Shown here: positions 7,827-15,773 of the stretch, one piece after another
Layout: the number at the start of each line of letters is the position of its first letter
How positions within the stretch are numbered: the stretch's first letter is position 1
Assembly: GCA_913062575.1 (NCBI GenBank)
Contig: CAJXVT010000026.1
Span: 1-34,314 of the forward strand
Length of the DNA: 34,314 nt
Direction: 5' to 3'
From: an uncultured Flavobacteriaceae bacterium
GTDB taxonomy: Bacteria > Bacteroidota > Bacteroidia > Flavobacteriales > Flavobacteriaceae
Made by a program: the position numbers and the translations under genes
The notes under the pieces: model-generated
What the model saw: only the letters and a program-made list of their open reading frames with translations
Told to the model about the DNA's origin: nothing
Databases searched by the model: none

Positions 7827-8009
7827 TTATTTAATTTCTTTATGAACTGTCATTCTCTTTAAGATTGGGTTAAATTTCTTAACCTCTAATCTATCTGGAG
7901 TGTTCTTTTTATTTTTTGTTGTAATGTATCTAGAAGTTCCTCTTTCGCCAGAAGCTTTATGCTCTGTACATTCTAAAATTACCTGAACTCTATTTCCTTT
8001 TTTTGCCAT
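7827..8009 (-). CDS. rpmG: 50S ribosomal protein bL33
   Basis: Large-subunit protein near the E site, 60 residues, beginning [15 protein letters not shown] and including [11 protein letters not shown]. Only one cysteine is present (E-C-T), so this is the form without the four-cysteine zinc ribbon, suited to zinc shortage. It is the second gene of the rpmB unit, 27 nt after rpmB. Confidence 0.97.
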   Translation of the reverse strand: MAKKGNRVQVILECTEHKASGERGTSRYITTKNKKNTPDRLEVKKFNPILKRMTVHKEIK

Positions 8010-8036
8010 CTCGGTTTACGTTGTTTAAGGGTTGGA

Positions 8037-8276
8037 TTATTTAGTTAAATAACCTTTAGCTCTAGCTTCTTTTAAAACAGCTGAGATTCCTTTTTTATTA
8101 ATATTTTTTAAAGCAGAAGCAGAAATTTTTAATGTAATCCATTTATCTTCTTCTGGAATATAAAAACGCTTCACCATTAAGTTAGCGTCAAATTTTCTTT
8201 TAGTTCTATTTAATGCGTGAGATACATTGTTCCCAACCATTGCTTTTTTACCTGTAAGTTCACAAACTCTAGACAT
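8037..8276 (-). CDS. rpmB: 50S ribosomal protein bL28
   Basis: Large-subunit protein, 79 residues, opening M-S-R-V-C-E-L-T-G-K-K-A and containing the N-R-T-K-R-K-F segment. It has a single cysteine and hence no zinc ribbon, like the bL33 encoded next to it. It is first in the rpmB-rpmG-DUF4295 transcript, which has a perfect promoter upstream and a strong terminator downstream. Confidence 0.97.
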   Translation of the reverse strand: MSRVCELTGKKAMVGNNVSHALNRTKRKFDANLMVKRFYIPEEDKWITLKISASALKNINKKGISAVLKEARAKGYLTK

Positions 8277-8313
8277 CTTCTTGACAGTTTTATTGTTATT
8301 TCTAAACGAGGTG

Positions 8314-8344
8314 CAAATTTAGGAATTATTTATACATTCAACAA
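8314..8344 (-). promoter_or_regulatory. rpmB operon promoter, perfect Bacteroidota consensus
   Basis: On the minus strand TTG (8344-8342), exactly 20 nt, then TAAATTTG (8321-8314). It lies between the cinA stop codon and rpmB and makes the ribosomal unit independent of cinA. Confidence 0.85.
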
Positions 8345-8351
8345 AACTATT

Positions 8352-9602
8352 TTACACTTTTTTTAGAATTTCTTTTTGCAGCAATCCTAATGCTTTATTT
8401 ACAGTTCCGTTTATTACTTTTTCTCTAGGTTGTCCAAAGTTAAATTCCTTCACAGAAACTCCTGTATCACTGGCTATTGCGATATACACAACACCCAATG
8501 TCTTATCAGTATCATCTGTTGTTGGACCTGCATTTCCTGTAACCGCAATTGCATAGTCTGACTTCATTTTTTTCCTGACAGAAACTGCCATTTCGACCAC
8601 TACCTCTTCACTAACTACAGAAAACGTATTTATTGTTGAATTTTCTACTCCCAACAAGTCATTTTTCATTTCTGCAGTATATGCAACTATACTTCCTTTG
8701 TAATAGACTGAAGATCCAGCAATAGAGACTAAACTAGCACCAATTTTACCGCCAGTTACACTTTCTGCTGTCGCAACTGTTTTCTTTTTCTCTTTTAAAA
8801 GTTGACCAACGCTTTTTTCTATAGATGCATCATCTTCATAACCCACAATTACATCAGGAATCAATTCACTTAATTGATCTACTTTTTCTTTTAATTGATT
8901 TTTTAGTGTCTTTTGATCTGGTCCATTTGCAGATAAGCGCAAACGCACTTTTCCAAAAGAAGGTAAATACGCTAATTTTATATTTTTAGGTAAACTATCC
9001 TCAAAGTCTTCAATCCGCTCTGCAATCATGCTTTCTCCTGCTCCATAGGTCATAATTGTTTGGTGCATGATAAAAGGCAATTTAAATTTTTGTTGAATTT
9101 TTGGCAACACTTCATGTGTCATCAATCCTTTCATTTCGTAAGGAACTCCTGGGAGTGACACAAAAACAGTTTCGTTTTCATAAAACCACATTCCGGGTGC
9201 TGTCCCAAACTGGTTTTTTAAATAGGTAGCTTTTGAAGGCAGTTGTGCTTGATAGCGTTGAATTTCTTTAAATGGATGGTTTATTTTTTTGAACAGCTCT
9301 TTAATATGCTCTACAACCTCAGGGTATTCAATAAGTTTAGAATCATTAAAATACTCAGCAATTGTTTTTTTTGTAATATCATCTTTTGTTGGCCCTAAAC
9401 CGCCAGTAAGAATTACAATATCAACTCTTTCTTGCGCCTCTTTTAAAGCATTAAGTATATGTTGTCTATCATCTTGTATCGTAGTAATTTGATAGACTGA
9501 AACTCCAATTTTATTCAATTCAACACCAATCCATTGAGAATTCGTATCTACAATCTGCCCAATGAGAATTTCATCTCCAATGGTTATAATTTCTGCTTTC
9601 AT
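8352..9602 (-). CDS. cinA: CinA: competence/damage-inducible protein, nicotinamide-nucleotide amidase
   Basis: A 416-residue two-domain protein. The N-terminal MoCF-like domain (about 1-170) has G-D-E-I-L-I-G-Q and G-G-L-G-P-T-K-D-D (67-75), linked in the family to ADP-ribose pyrophosphatase activity. The C-terminal PncC domain (from about 260) has A-E-S-V-T-G-G (279-285) and deamidates nicotinamide mononucleotide for NAD recycling. Its ATG directly follows the stop codon of the upstream 104-residue membrane protein gene (TAA then ATG), so translation is probably coupled. The length is normal for full CinA. Confidence 0.95.
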   Translation of the reverse strand: MKAEIITIGDEILIGQIVDTNSQWIGVELNKIGVSVYQITTIQDDRQHILNALKEAQERVDIVILTGGLGPTKDDITKKTIAEYFNDSKLIEYPEVVEHIKELFKKINHPFKEIQRYQAQLPSKATYLKNQFGTAPGMWFYENETVFVSLPGVPYEMKGLMTHEVLPKIQQKFKLPFIMHQTIMTYGAGESMIAERIEDFEDSLPKNIKLAYLPSFGKVRLRLSANGPDQKTLKNQLKEKVDQLSELIPDVIVGYEDDASIEKSVGQLLKEKKKTVATAESVTGGKIGASLVSIAGSSVYYKGSIVAYTAEMKNDLLGVENSTINTFSVVSEEVVVEMAVSVRKKMKSDYAIAVTGNAGPTTDDTDKTLGVVYIAIASDTGVSVKEFNFGQPREKVINGTVNKALGLLQKEILKKV

Positions 9603-9917
9603 TTACTCTCCAATTTTGTCTATGAGATTCTCTTTTACTTTCTTTTTTCTACTCCAAACAAAGCCTAATATTTGAAACACAACTACTATACAAATAAAGC
9701 CAGTTACAAATGCTTTTATTCCAATTGACATTAAATTTTCAACATTATATTTATACGAATTAAAAAATCTACAAAAAAGCATGTAGAATAGATACGCAAC
9801 TACAAAAAGAGCTATTCCTAAAAAACCAAATAACCATTTATTCCTTTTATGGTTTTCTGCAAGTCTGTAAAAATAAAATCCTACATAAAAAAGAAATGTG
9901 CAACCTAGATACTCCAA
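9603..9917 (-). CDS. Small membrane protein, paralogue of its upstream neighbour
   Basis: A 104-residue protein with three hydrophobic segments (about 4-18, 28-50 and 66-88) and a lysine-rich tail. It shares the opening pattern Y-F-Y-x-L-A-E, then K-W-x-F-x-x-L-G-I-A with the 107-residue product of the next gene upstream. The pair therefore arose by tandem duplication and then diverged strongly after residue 45. It has no enzymatic motif. It abuts cinA with no gap. The function is unknown; I recall similar uncharacterised proteins with this opening in other flavobacteria. Confidence 0.75.
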   Translation of the reverse strand: MEYLGCTFLFYVGFYFYRLAENHKRNKWLFGFLGIALFVVAYLFYMLFCRFFNSYKYNVENLMSIGIKAFVTGFICIVVVFQILGFVWSRKKKVKENLIDKIGE

Positions 9918-9938
9918 ATTATATTATTTGCGTTTTCT

Positions 9939-10262
9939 CTATTTAACACCAATATCATCAATATTTGGCACCATTTCCTTTATATGATTTTTCCAGTTTT
10001 TCTTTAAAAAATAATATAACAAGTAGCAGCTTAGGAGTCCAAATGGCAATAATATTAAACTCAGCACCCTTTCATTAAATCCTTCTAAATATCCTGGAGA
10101 CAAAACTTCAACAATAACTGCAATTAAAATCGCAAAAACATAAGTTCCAATATAATAGGAAGCAATTCCTAAAATAGCAAAACCCCATTTACTTTTATTG
10201 TACTCTTCAGCTAATTTGTAAAAATATTTACCAATCCAATACAGCAATATTAATCCTAACAT
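9939..10262 (-). CDS. Small membrane protein, paralogue of its downstream neighbour
   Basis: A 107-residue protein opening M-L-G-L-I-L-L-Y-W-I-G-K-Y-F-Y-K-L-A-E, followed by K-S-K-W-G-F-A-I-L-G-I-A. There are three hydrophobic segments (about 2-12, 28-55 and 68-90) and a polar, lysine-containing tail ending D-D-I-G. It is 21 nt upstream of its shorter paralogue and 25 nt downstream of the FAH-family gene. This looks like one transcript running FAH gene, this gene, its paralogue and cinA. The function is unknown. Confidence 0.77.
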   Translation of the reverse strand: MLGLILLYWIGKYFYKLAEEYNKSKWGFAILGIASYYIGTYVFAILIAVIVEVLSPGYLEGFNERVLSLILLPFGLLSCYLLYYFLKKNWKNHIKEMVPNIDDIGVK

Positions 10263-10287
10263 ACTTTTTCTTTTTTATATTTTCAAT

Positions 10288-10896
10288 TTATTTCACTCTA
10301 ATTTGAAAGACTTGTTTTCCTGCTAATGTTCCTATTAATACATCATTTACAGCAACTTTTCCAACACCTGCTGGAGTTCCTGTAAATATAATATCCCCTT
10401 TTTTCAAAGTAAAATATTGTGAAACATAAGAAATCAATTCGTCTGTGCTCCACAACATTGCATTTGTATTTCCGTCTTGAACAACTTGGTCGTTTTTTAA
10501 CAATTGAAATTTCAAGCTTTCTAAATCAAATTCTTCTTTTGGATAGAATTCACTAATAACAGCACTACCATCAAAGGCTTTTGCTTTTTCCCAAGGCAAT
10601 CCTTTTTCTTTACATTGTTGCTGTACGTCTCTTGCAGTAAAATCGATTCCTAAACCAATTTCATCATAATATTTATGTGCAAACTTCGCTTCTATATGTT
10701 TACCAACTTTATTGATTTTCACCAATACCTCCACTTCATAATGTATGTCATTAGAAAAAGGCGGAATGAAAAAAGGATTTTTTCTTGGTAATATTGCCGA
10801 ATCTGGCTTTAGAAAAATAACAGGATTCTCTGGTCTTTCATTTGCTAATTCTTCTATGTGTTTGGCGTAATTACGCCCAATGCAGATTATTTTCAT
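10288..10896 (-). CDS. Fumarylacetoacetate hydrolase (FAH) family protein
   Basis: A 202-residue single-domain FAH-family enzyme. Features are the opening C-I-G-R-N-Y-A-K-H, metal-ligand glutamates in H-Y-E-V-E-V-L (near 70-76), G-I-D-F-T-A-R-D-V-Q (near 105-114) and the late T-G-T-P-A-G-V-G. The family includes 2-keto-4-pentenoate hydratases, acylpyruvases and oxaloacetate tautomerases/decarboxylases. The short form with I-G-R-N-Y is closest to the acylpyruvase/oxaloacetate-acting group, but the substrate cannot be fixed from sequence. The gene lies 14 nt after the small secreted protein gene. Confidence 0.9.
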   Translation of the reverse strand: MKIICIGRNYAKHIEELANERPENPVIFLKPDSAILPRKNPFFIPPFSNDIHYEVEVLVKINKVGKHIEAKFAHKYYDEIGLGIDFTARDVQQQCKEKGLPWEKAKAFDGSAVISEFYPKEEFDLESLKFQLLKNDQVVQDGNTNAMLWSTDELISYVSQYFTLKKGDIIFTGTPAGVGKVAVNDVLIGTLAGKQVFQIRVK

Positions 10897-10910
10897 AATT
10901 AGTTCTTCTT

Positions 10911-11339
10911 TTACATCTTAAAAAACTCTTTAAATAGTTTTAAATACTCCTTATTTATAGAATTAGAAATTTTCTTTATTTCGCCTTCTGCTATATATTC
11001 AGATTTTAAATACTTTGGCTTTGCTATGTATTTATAATGATCACTCTCAATTTTAGAATATCTAACATCCCAAGAAATAGTATCTAACTTCTTTTTTATA
11101 TAATATGCATTAAATTGAAAATTACATTTATTAGGTCTTAACAAAACATAGGTTAATTTATCTATATTTAGATATTTTTCTATTTGAATATTATCTTTTC
11201 TATAAACAACACCAACTTTAACTCCTTTTTCAAGTATATCAAATGTCCCATAATTAAGAGAACTACAATCAGTGTCTGCACTTTGAGAATAGGTATTGAA
11301 TGAAAAAATCATTACTACTATAATTACAATATTTCTCAT
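10911..11339 (-). CDS. Small secreted protein of unknown function
   Basis: About 142 residues. I prefer the ATG at 11337-11339 (M-R-N-I-V-I-I-V-V) because it gives a clean signal peptide with a likely cut after T-Y-S. The frame is open to an earlier ATG at 11378, which would add 13 residues before it. The mature part has two cysteines (C-S-S and K-C-N-F), a run of lysine/tyrosine-rich beta-like segments and no recognised domain. Codon content is very AT-rich. It lies between menB and the FAH gene in the same orientation. Confidence 0.65.
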   Translation of the reverse strand: MRNIVIIVVMIFSFNTYSQSADTDCSSLNYGTFDILEKGVKVGVVYRKDNIQIEKYLNIDKLTYVLLRPNKCNFQFNAYYIKKKLDTISWDVRYSKIESDHYKYIAKPKYLKSEYIAEGEIKKISNSINKEYLKLFKEFFKM

Positions 11340-11406
11340 ATATAATAAATTCAATCTAATTAATATTTTACTTTTCATACAACTGTTTACAACTAATAAC
11401 TGAAAC

Positions 11407-12246
11407 CTACGGAATCCAAACTTTTGGAAAATTAGGCTTACGTTTTTCTAAAAACGCATCCCTTCCTTCTTTGGCTTCTTCTGTCATATATGCCAAACGA
11501 GTAGCTTCGCCAGCAAATACTTGCTGCCCTACCATTCCGTCATCTGTTAAGTTCATTGCAAACTTTAACATCTTAATTGACATTGGTGATTTTTCTAGGA
11601 TCTCTTGCGCCCATTCAAAAGCAGTATCCTCTAATTCGTCATGAGGAACAACAGCATTTACCATTCCCATATCAAAAGCTTCTTGAGCAGAATAATTCCT
11701 TCCTAAGAAAAAGATTTCACGTGCTCTTTTTTGACCCACCATTTTTGCCAAATATGCAGAACCATATCCTCCATCAAAAGAGGTTACATCAGCATCTGTT
11801 TGTTTAAAGATAGCATGTTCTTTAGATGCCAACGTCAAGTCACAAACTACATGTAAACTATGTCCGCCACCAACTGCCCAACCTGGAACTACACAAATAA
11901 CTGCTTTTGGCATAAAGCGAATTAATCGTTGTACTTCTAATATATTTAAACGGTGATATCCATCTTCTCCAACATAACCTTGATGGCCACGAGCTTTTTG
12001 ATCCCCTCCAGAACAGAAAGAATAGATTCCATCTTTTGTGCTTGGTCCTTCTGCAGATAATAAAACAACTCCTATTGAAGTGTCTTCTCCTGCATCATAG
12101 AAAGCATCGTACAATTCTGAGGTGGTTTTAGGTCTAAATGCGTTTCTTACATCTGGTCTATTAAATGCAATTCTTGCGACTCCATTCGATTTTTTATACG
12201 TAATATCTTCGTACTCTTTTACAGTTTTCCAATCTGCTTTTATCAT
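11407..12246 (-). CDS. menB: 1,4-dihydroxy-2-naphthoyl-CoA synthase MenB
   Basis: Crotonase-fold enzyme that cyclises o-succinylbenzoyl-CoA in menaquinone synthesis; 279 residues, normal length. Family signatures are N-R-P-D-V-R-N-A-F-R-P (29-39), S-G-G-D-Q-K-A-R-G (79-87, oxyanion loop), G-W-A-V-G-G-G-H-S-L (122-131) and T-S-F-D-G-G-Y-G-S (155-163). It is divergent from the esterase-fold gene at 12410, with menD 1.8 kb beyond. A perfect -7 box lies at 12304-12311 and a palindrome covers the predicted start of transcription. The other men genes are not in the window. Confidence 0.97.
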   Translation of the reverse strand: MIKADWKTVKEYEDITYKKSNGVARIAFNRPDVRNAFRPKTTSELYDAFYDAGEDTSIGVVLLSAEGPSTKDGIYSFCSGGDQKARGHQGYVGEDGYHRLNILEVQRLIRFMPKAVICVVPGWAVGGGHSLHVVCDLTLASKEHAIFKQTDADVTSFDGGYGSAYLAKMVGQKRAREIFFLGRNYSAQEAFDMGMVNAVVPHDELEDTAFEWAQEILEKSPMSIKMLKFAMNLTDDGMVGQQVFAGEATRLAYMTEEAKEGRDAFLEKRKPNFPKVWIP

Positions 12247-12281
12247 AATAGCTGTTTTTTATCGTTATGATTTAAAATCTA

Positions 12282-12299
12282 TAGAACAATTTTGTTCTA
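12282..12299. promoter_or_regulatory. 18-nt palindrome at the predicted menB transcription start
   Basis: TAGAACAATTTTGTTCTA has 8-bp arms and a 2-nt spacer and lies just downstream of the menB -7 box. It could be a repressor operator or a 5'-UTR hairpin. Confidence 0.5.
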
Positions 12300-12303
12300 G
12301 TCA

Positions 12304-12311
12304 CAAAAATA
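12304..12311 (-). promoter_or_regulatory. menB -7 promoter box
   Basis: On the minus strand TATTTTTG matches TAnnTTTG exactly, about 58 nt upstream of the menB ATG. No TTG is present at the expected -33 position. Confidence 0.55.
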
Positions 12312-12409
12312 AGATTTTAAGAATGATTATTTACATTTTTATATGAAGGTTTCAAATTCTCCTTTTGTAAAGAAAAAAACAGTATTTTTAACCACTATAT
12401 TATTCAATT

Positions 12410-13576
12410 ATGAAAATTAAGCTTCCCCTATTTTTTCTATTATTATTTTGTATTTCTCTCTTTGGTCAAAAGACAATTAACAAAAAGTACGAATCTGAAG
12501 AGTTACAAGATATTAGAACTATTCGAATTCATTTACCAAGAGGATATGAAATAGATACGCTTACAAATTATCCTTTAACGGTGGTTTTGGATGCTGAGTA
12601 TTTATTCGACTTGTATGTAGGGAATTCTAGATTGTTTTCATACACAGACAAAGCTCCAAAGCAAATTGTTGTAGGTATAGAAATGGCAAACACCCGATTA
12701 AAAGATGCTTCTATAGACGAAAACAACAAGAGTTCATTAACAGCAGGTAGCCGAAGTTTCATTAAATTTATTAAAGAAGAATTATTGCCCTATATTGAAG
12801 GAAATTATAAAACTTCTCCGTTTTTAACCATTGTTGGAAATGGAATTTCCGCGAATTTACTGACTCATTTTTTGAGAGACGAAAGCCCATTGTTTAATTC
12901 GTATATCTGTTTAAACCCAACATTTGGCCCAGATATTAATGAGCAAATGAAATCTTACGGATTAGACAAACTAGGAACTATTGATAACACCTATTATTTT
13001 TACACGAATGACAGTAAGTTTATTGGTGATGAAAAACAACAACGAGTTGGTCAATTAAACACCTACTTACAAACATTAAATTTAAAAAACTTTCATATCA
13101 AGTATGATTATTCTGAGTCTTCTCCAAGTAATATCTCTGCGATTGCCGAGGCAATTCCAAGAGCGTTAGACAAGGTTTTCGAAATTTATTCAGGAGTTAC
13201 TAAAGAAGAGTTTGAAACGAAGATAAAAGACCTTTCTCCGCTAGATGCCATTGCTTATTTAGAAAATAAATATATAGAAATAGATTATTTATTTGGTTCA
13301 AACCTTGGGATTCGAGAGATTGATATTATTGCCATAGAAAGTATTATTATTGACAAAGAAAATGGAGACCATTTAAAGACTTATGGCGAAATGATTTTAA
13401 ACCTATATCCGTTTTCTCCTTTAGGACATTATTACTTAGGAAGGTATTATGAAGCAGGTCAAAATTACAGTAAAGCTTTACAACAATATAGGTTAGGTTA
13501 TGGTAAAATGGATCCTGCAGATCCGAACGCAGATAAATTTTATCAGAATGTACAGAGAATGCTTAGAAAAGGCTAA
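12410..13576 (+). CDS. Esterase-fold (alpha/beta hydrolase) protein with C-terminal repeats; nucleophile missing
   Basis: A 388-residue secreted protein. It has a signal peptide (1-19, cut near F-G-Q), a putative-esterase/EstD-type domain (about 30-260) and a C-terminal helical, TPR-like part ending G-H-Y-Y-L-G-R-Y-Y-E-A-G and Y-S-K-A-L-Q-Q-Y. At the expected nucleophile elbow the family has G-x-S-x-G; here residues 143-147 read G-N-G-I-S, so the serine position is glycine. It may therefore be inactive or act as a binding protein. It is divergent from menB and its stop overlaps the stop of the convergent CvfB-like gene. The fold call is good; the role is unknown. Confidence 0.82.
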   Translation: MKIKLPLFFLLLFCISLFGQKTINKKYESEELQDIRTIRIHLPRGYEIDTLTNYPLTVVLDAEYLFDLYVGNSRLFSYTDKAPKQIVVGIEMANTRLKDASIDENNKSSLTAGSRSFIKFIKEELLPYIEGNYKTSPFLTIVGNGISANLLTHFLRDESPLFNSYICLNPTFGPDINEQMKSYGLDKLGTIDNTYYFYTNDSKFIGDEKQQRVGQLNTYLQTLNLKNFHIKYDYSESSPSNISAIAEAIPRALDKVFEIYSGVTKEEFETKIKDLSPLDAIAYLENKYIEIDYLFGSNLGIREIDIIAIESIIIDKENGDHLKTYGEMILNLYPFSPLGHYYLGRYYEAGQNYSKALQQYRLGYGKMDPADPNADKFYQNVQRMLRKG

Positions 13577-13998
13577 ATTATTTTTTTTACCAGCTCTAAT
13601 CCTTCTTTTGTAATTATAATTATTTTTTGCTTATACAAACTTCCAATTGCTCTTTTAAAAGCTTTTTTACTCATTGCTAAACGCATTTTTATCTCTTCAG
13701 GAGAGCTTTTATCCGTCAAGGAAATAAACCCGTTATTTCTCTCAATAGCATCTAACAATCTATCTGAATCTAAATCGATTACATTTCTAAATCCTTGTGG
13801 CTGCATAGAAACATCTATCTTACCATCTTCACGGATATTCTTAATATAACCGTCTATTCTTTGGTTTTCTTTTAAGTTTTGAAAAACTTCATTCTTATAT
13901 AATAATCCTTCAAACTCTTCTTCAATTAAAACACTAAACCCTAAATCAGATTCTGACCCAATAATTAAAGATACTTTGTCTCCTATTTCTAAATCCAT
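13573..13998 (-). CDS. CvfB-like S1-domain RNA-binding protein, short form
   Basis: A 141-residue protein. An S1-like beta-barrel covers about 1-68 (G-F-S-V-L-I near 20-25, then I-R-E-D-G-K-I-D-V-S-M-Q-P-Q-G-F, the CvfB hallmark, near 55-70). A winged-helix domain follows (about 78-141). Typical CvfB proteins are about twice as long with additional S1 repeats, so this is a reduced version with one S1 plus the winged helix. It lies 4 nt downstream of menD and is probably co-transcribed with it. Its TAG stop shares bases with the TAA of the convergent esterase-fold gene. Confidence 0.82.
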   Translation of the reverse strand: MDLEIGDKVSLIIGSESDLGFSVLIEEEFEGLLYKNEVFQNLKENQRIDGYIKNIREDGKIDVSMQPQGFRNVIDLDSDRLLDAIERNNGFISLTDKSSPEEIKMRLAMSKKAFKRAIGSLYKQKIIIITKEGLELVKKII

Positions 13999-14002
13999 AC
14001 TC

Positions 14003-15658
14003 TTATTTTAAAAAATTAAAATACTCTTTTAATACTTTTTCATTTACTTCTTTATCAGTAAATACTTCTAACACTTTAGGCTGTTTTGAATCAGCATAAA
14101 AATCACTTATTCTTTCTTTTAATTCTGATACATTTGTTGCAGAATTATATGTTAACTGATACATTTCACACAAATGCTCTGCCGTTAATTGATGCGGAGT
14201 TTCAAAATAATCTAACGCATTCGTAGATTTTGGCCCTGGAATAAATCTAAAAATTCCTCCTCCACTATTATTAATAATAATAATTCTAAAGTTACTCGGA
14301 ATATAATCATTCCACAATGCATTACTATCATAAAAGAAACTTAAATCTCCAGTAATAAATACCGTCTGATTTTTTTCAGACATCGCAGCACCTATTGCTG
14401 TACTTGTACTTCCATCAATTCCGCTTGTTCCTCTATTACAAAATACACCAAGTGTATCATTAACATCAAATAACTGTGTATATCTTATAATTGAACTATT
14501 TGCTAATTGCAATTGTGAATGATTTGGGATACTTTCCAATACCTGTTCAAAAGCTTTTAAATCAGAAAAAGGAGCTTGATTTAAATATTCTTTATGTTTA
14601 CTAGCTCTTTTTTCTTTTGCTGATAACCATTTTTGTTGATAATCACTATCCAATAAACTTAGACCTGTCAATTTTGGCAAAAAATCTACTGGGTTTTCAT
14701 TGATGTATTCTGACAAACAATGAAACGTATTTATCGATTTTAATGCATCTATATGCCAATGATGATTTGGCTGTTGTTTTCTTAAAAATTGTTTGATTTT
14801 TTTAGAAACAATCATCCCTCCAAAAGTGATTAACACTTCTGGCTTTAACCCCTCTAATTGTTCTTCTGATAAAGGAAATATTAATTGATCTATCGAATTA
14901 ATAGTTTTACCTGATGCAATGTTAGAAGTTGTTTCTGTCAAAATAATTACAGAATTATCTTCTTCAAACTGATTTAGTAGCATTTGCAACTTGGCATCAG
15001 GATAATTTGCTCCAACTAAAATCATTTTTTTTAATGAAACATTCCAAATAGAAACTAACTCATCAAAATTAATGTGAGATTTCTCCGCTGTAGACGAAAT
15101 GACATTAGGCAACTCAAACTCTTTAAGATTGTCTACAGTTTCATACAAAGGCTCGTCAAACGGAACATTTATATGTATAGGTCCTTTTTTAGAAGTTGCA
15201 ATTTGCAAAGCTTCAGATATGATATTGGTATTAAATTCTTTTTCAGAGTCATCATCAATCAAATTAGCCGAAAACAAAATATGGTTTTCAAAAACATTTT
15301 CTTGTCTTATGGTTTGTCCATCGCCAATATCGATAAGATGTTTTGGTCTATCCGCAGATATAACCACTACCGGAATATTACTGTAAAAAGCCTCTGCAAT
15401 TGCAGGGTAATAATTTAATAATGCAGACCCAGAGGTACATAAAATTGCAACAGGTTTCTGTGTTTGTTGAGCAATTCCTAATGCAAAAAACGCAGCACAA
15501 CGCTCATCAACAATACTCATCGTTTTTATAGCTGGATGATTAGAAAAACCAACTGTTAACGGAGCATTACGTGAACCTGGAGAAATAACAACCGTATCAA
15601 TATTAAATTGATAACAAGCTGAAATTACAAGTTGTGCGAGTTCTTTTTTTGGGTACAT
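14003..15658 (-). CDS. menD: MenD: 2-succinyl-5-enolpyruvyl-6-hydroxy-3-cyclohexene-1-carboxylate synthase
   Basis: Thiamine-diphosphate enzyme that adds the succinyl-semialdehyde unit from 2-oxoglutarate to isochorismate in menaquinone synthesis; 551 residues, normal length. The N-terminal Pyr domain has V-I-S-P-G-S-R-N-A-P-L-T and D-E-R-C-A-A-F-F-A-L-G (catalytic-glutamate region). The C-terminal PP domain has the ThDP motif G-D-L-S-F-F-Y-D-S-N-A-L followed by I-I-I-N-N-S-G-G-G-I-F. A 12-bp inverted repeat (15662-15687) ends 3 nt upstream of its ATG. The downstream CvfB-like gene is 4 nt away. Confidence 0.97.
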   Translation of the reverse strand: MYPKKELAQLVISACYQFNIDTVVISPGSRNAPLTVGFSNHPAIKTMSIVDERCAAFFALGIAQQTQKPVAILCTSGSALLNYYPAIAEAFYSNIPVVVISADRPKHLIDIGDGQTIRQENVFENHILFSANLIDDDSEKEFNTNIISEALQIATSKKGPIHINVPFDEPLYETVDNLKEFELPNVISSTAEKSHINFDELVSIWNVSLKKMILVGANYPDAKLQMLLNQFEEDNSVIILTETTSNIASGKTINSIDQLIFPLSEEQLEGLKPEVLITFGGMIVSKKIKQFLRKQQPNHHWHIDALKSINTFHCLSEYINENPVDFLPKLTGLSLLDSDYQQKWLSAKEKRASKHKEYLNQAPFSDLKAFEQVLESIPNHSQLQLANSSIIRYTQLFDVNDTLGVFCNRGTSGIDGSTSTAIGAAMSEKNQTVFITGDLSFFYDSNALWNDYIPSNFRIIIINNSGGGIFRFIPGPKSTNALDYFETPHQLTAEHLCEMYQLTYNSATNVSELKERISDFYADSKQPKVLEVFTDKEVNEKVLKEYFNFLK

Positions 15659-15661
15659 GAA

Positions 15662-15687
15662 TTTTAATCTTTTACAAAAGATTAAAA
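15662..15687. promoter_or_regulatory. AT-rich hairpin immediately upstream of the menD start
   Basis: Perfect 12-bp inverted repeat TTTTAATCTTTT-AC-AAAAGATTAAAA. On the menD mRNA it would end 3 nt before the ATG. It has only one G-C pair per stem arm, so its stability is modest. Confidence 0.4.
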
Positions 15688-15753
15688 AGTTATAAGTTAT
15701 TAATTCTCAGTCTTGAGTGCGTACTAAAAACTAACAACTCAAAACTAAGCACT

Positions 15754-15773
15754 AAAAAGGTCAACACCTTTTT
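15754..15773 (-). terminator. Weak terminator overlapping the talC stop codon
   Basis: On the minus strand AAAAAGGT-GTTG-ACCTTTTT. The ascending arm includes the talC stop codon. The stem has few G-C pairs and no separate T-run, so this is tentative. Confidence 0.4.

Noticed and set aside
15074..15418. Two overlapping plus-strand frames opposite menD, one with C-R-R-N-D-I resembling the dispersed-repeat peptide
   Set aside because: The DNA lies within conserved menD coding sequence. The resemblance to the GGATTCCTGCC repeat is limited to a few bases and lacks its palindrome.
15688..15753. AT-rich spacer with repeated AACTAA/AACTCAAAACTAA-like words, checked as a repeat array
   Set aside because: The words are irregular in length and spacing. 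There is no CRISPR-type unit and no clear tandem period, so low complexity explains it.
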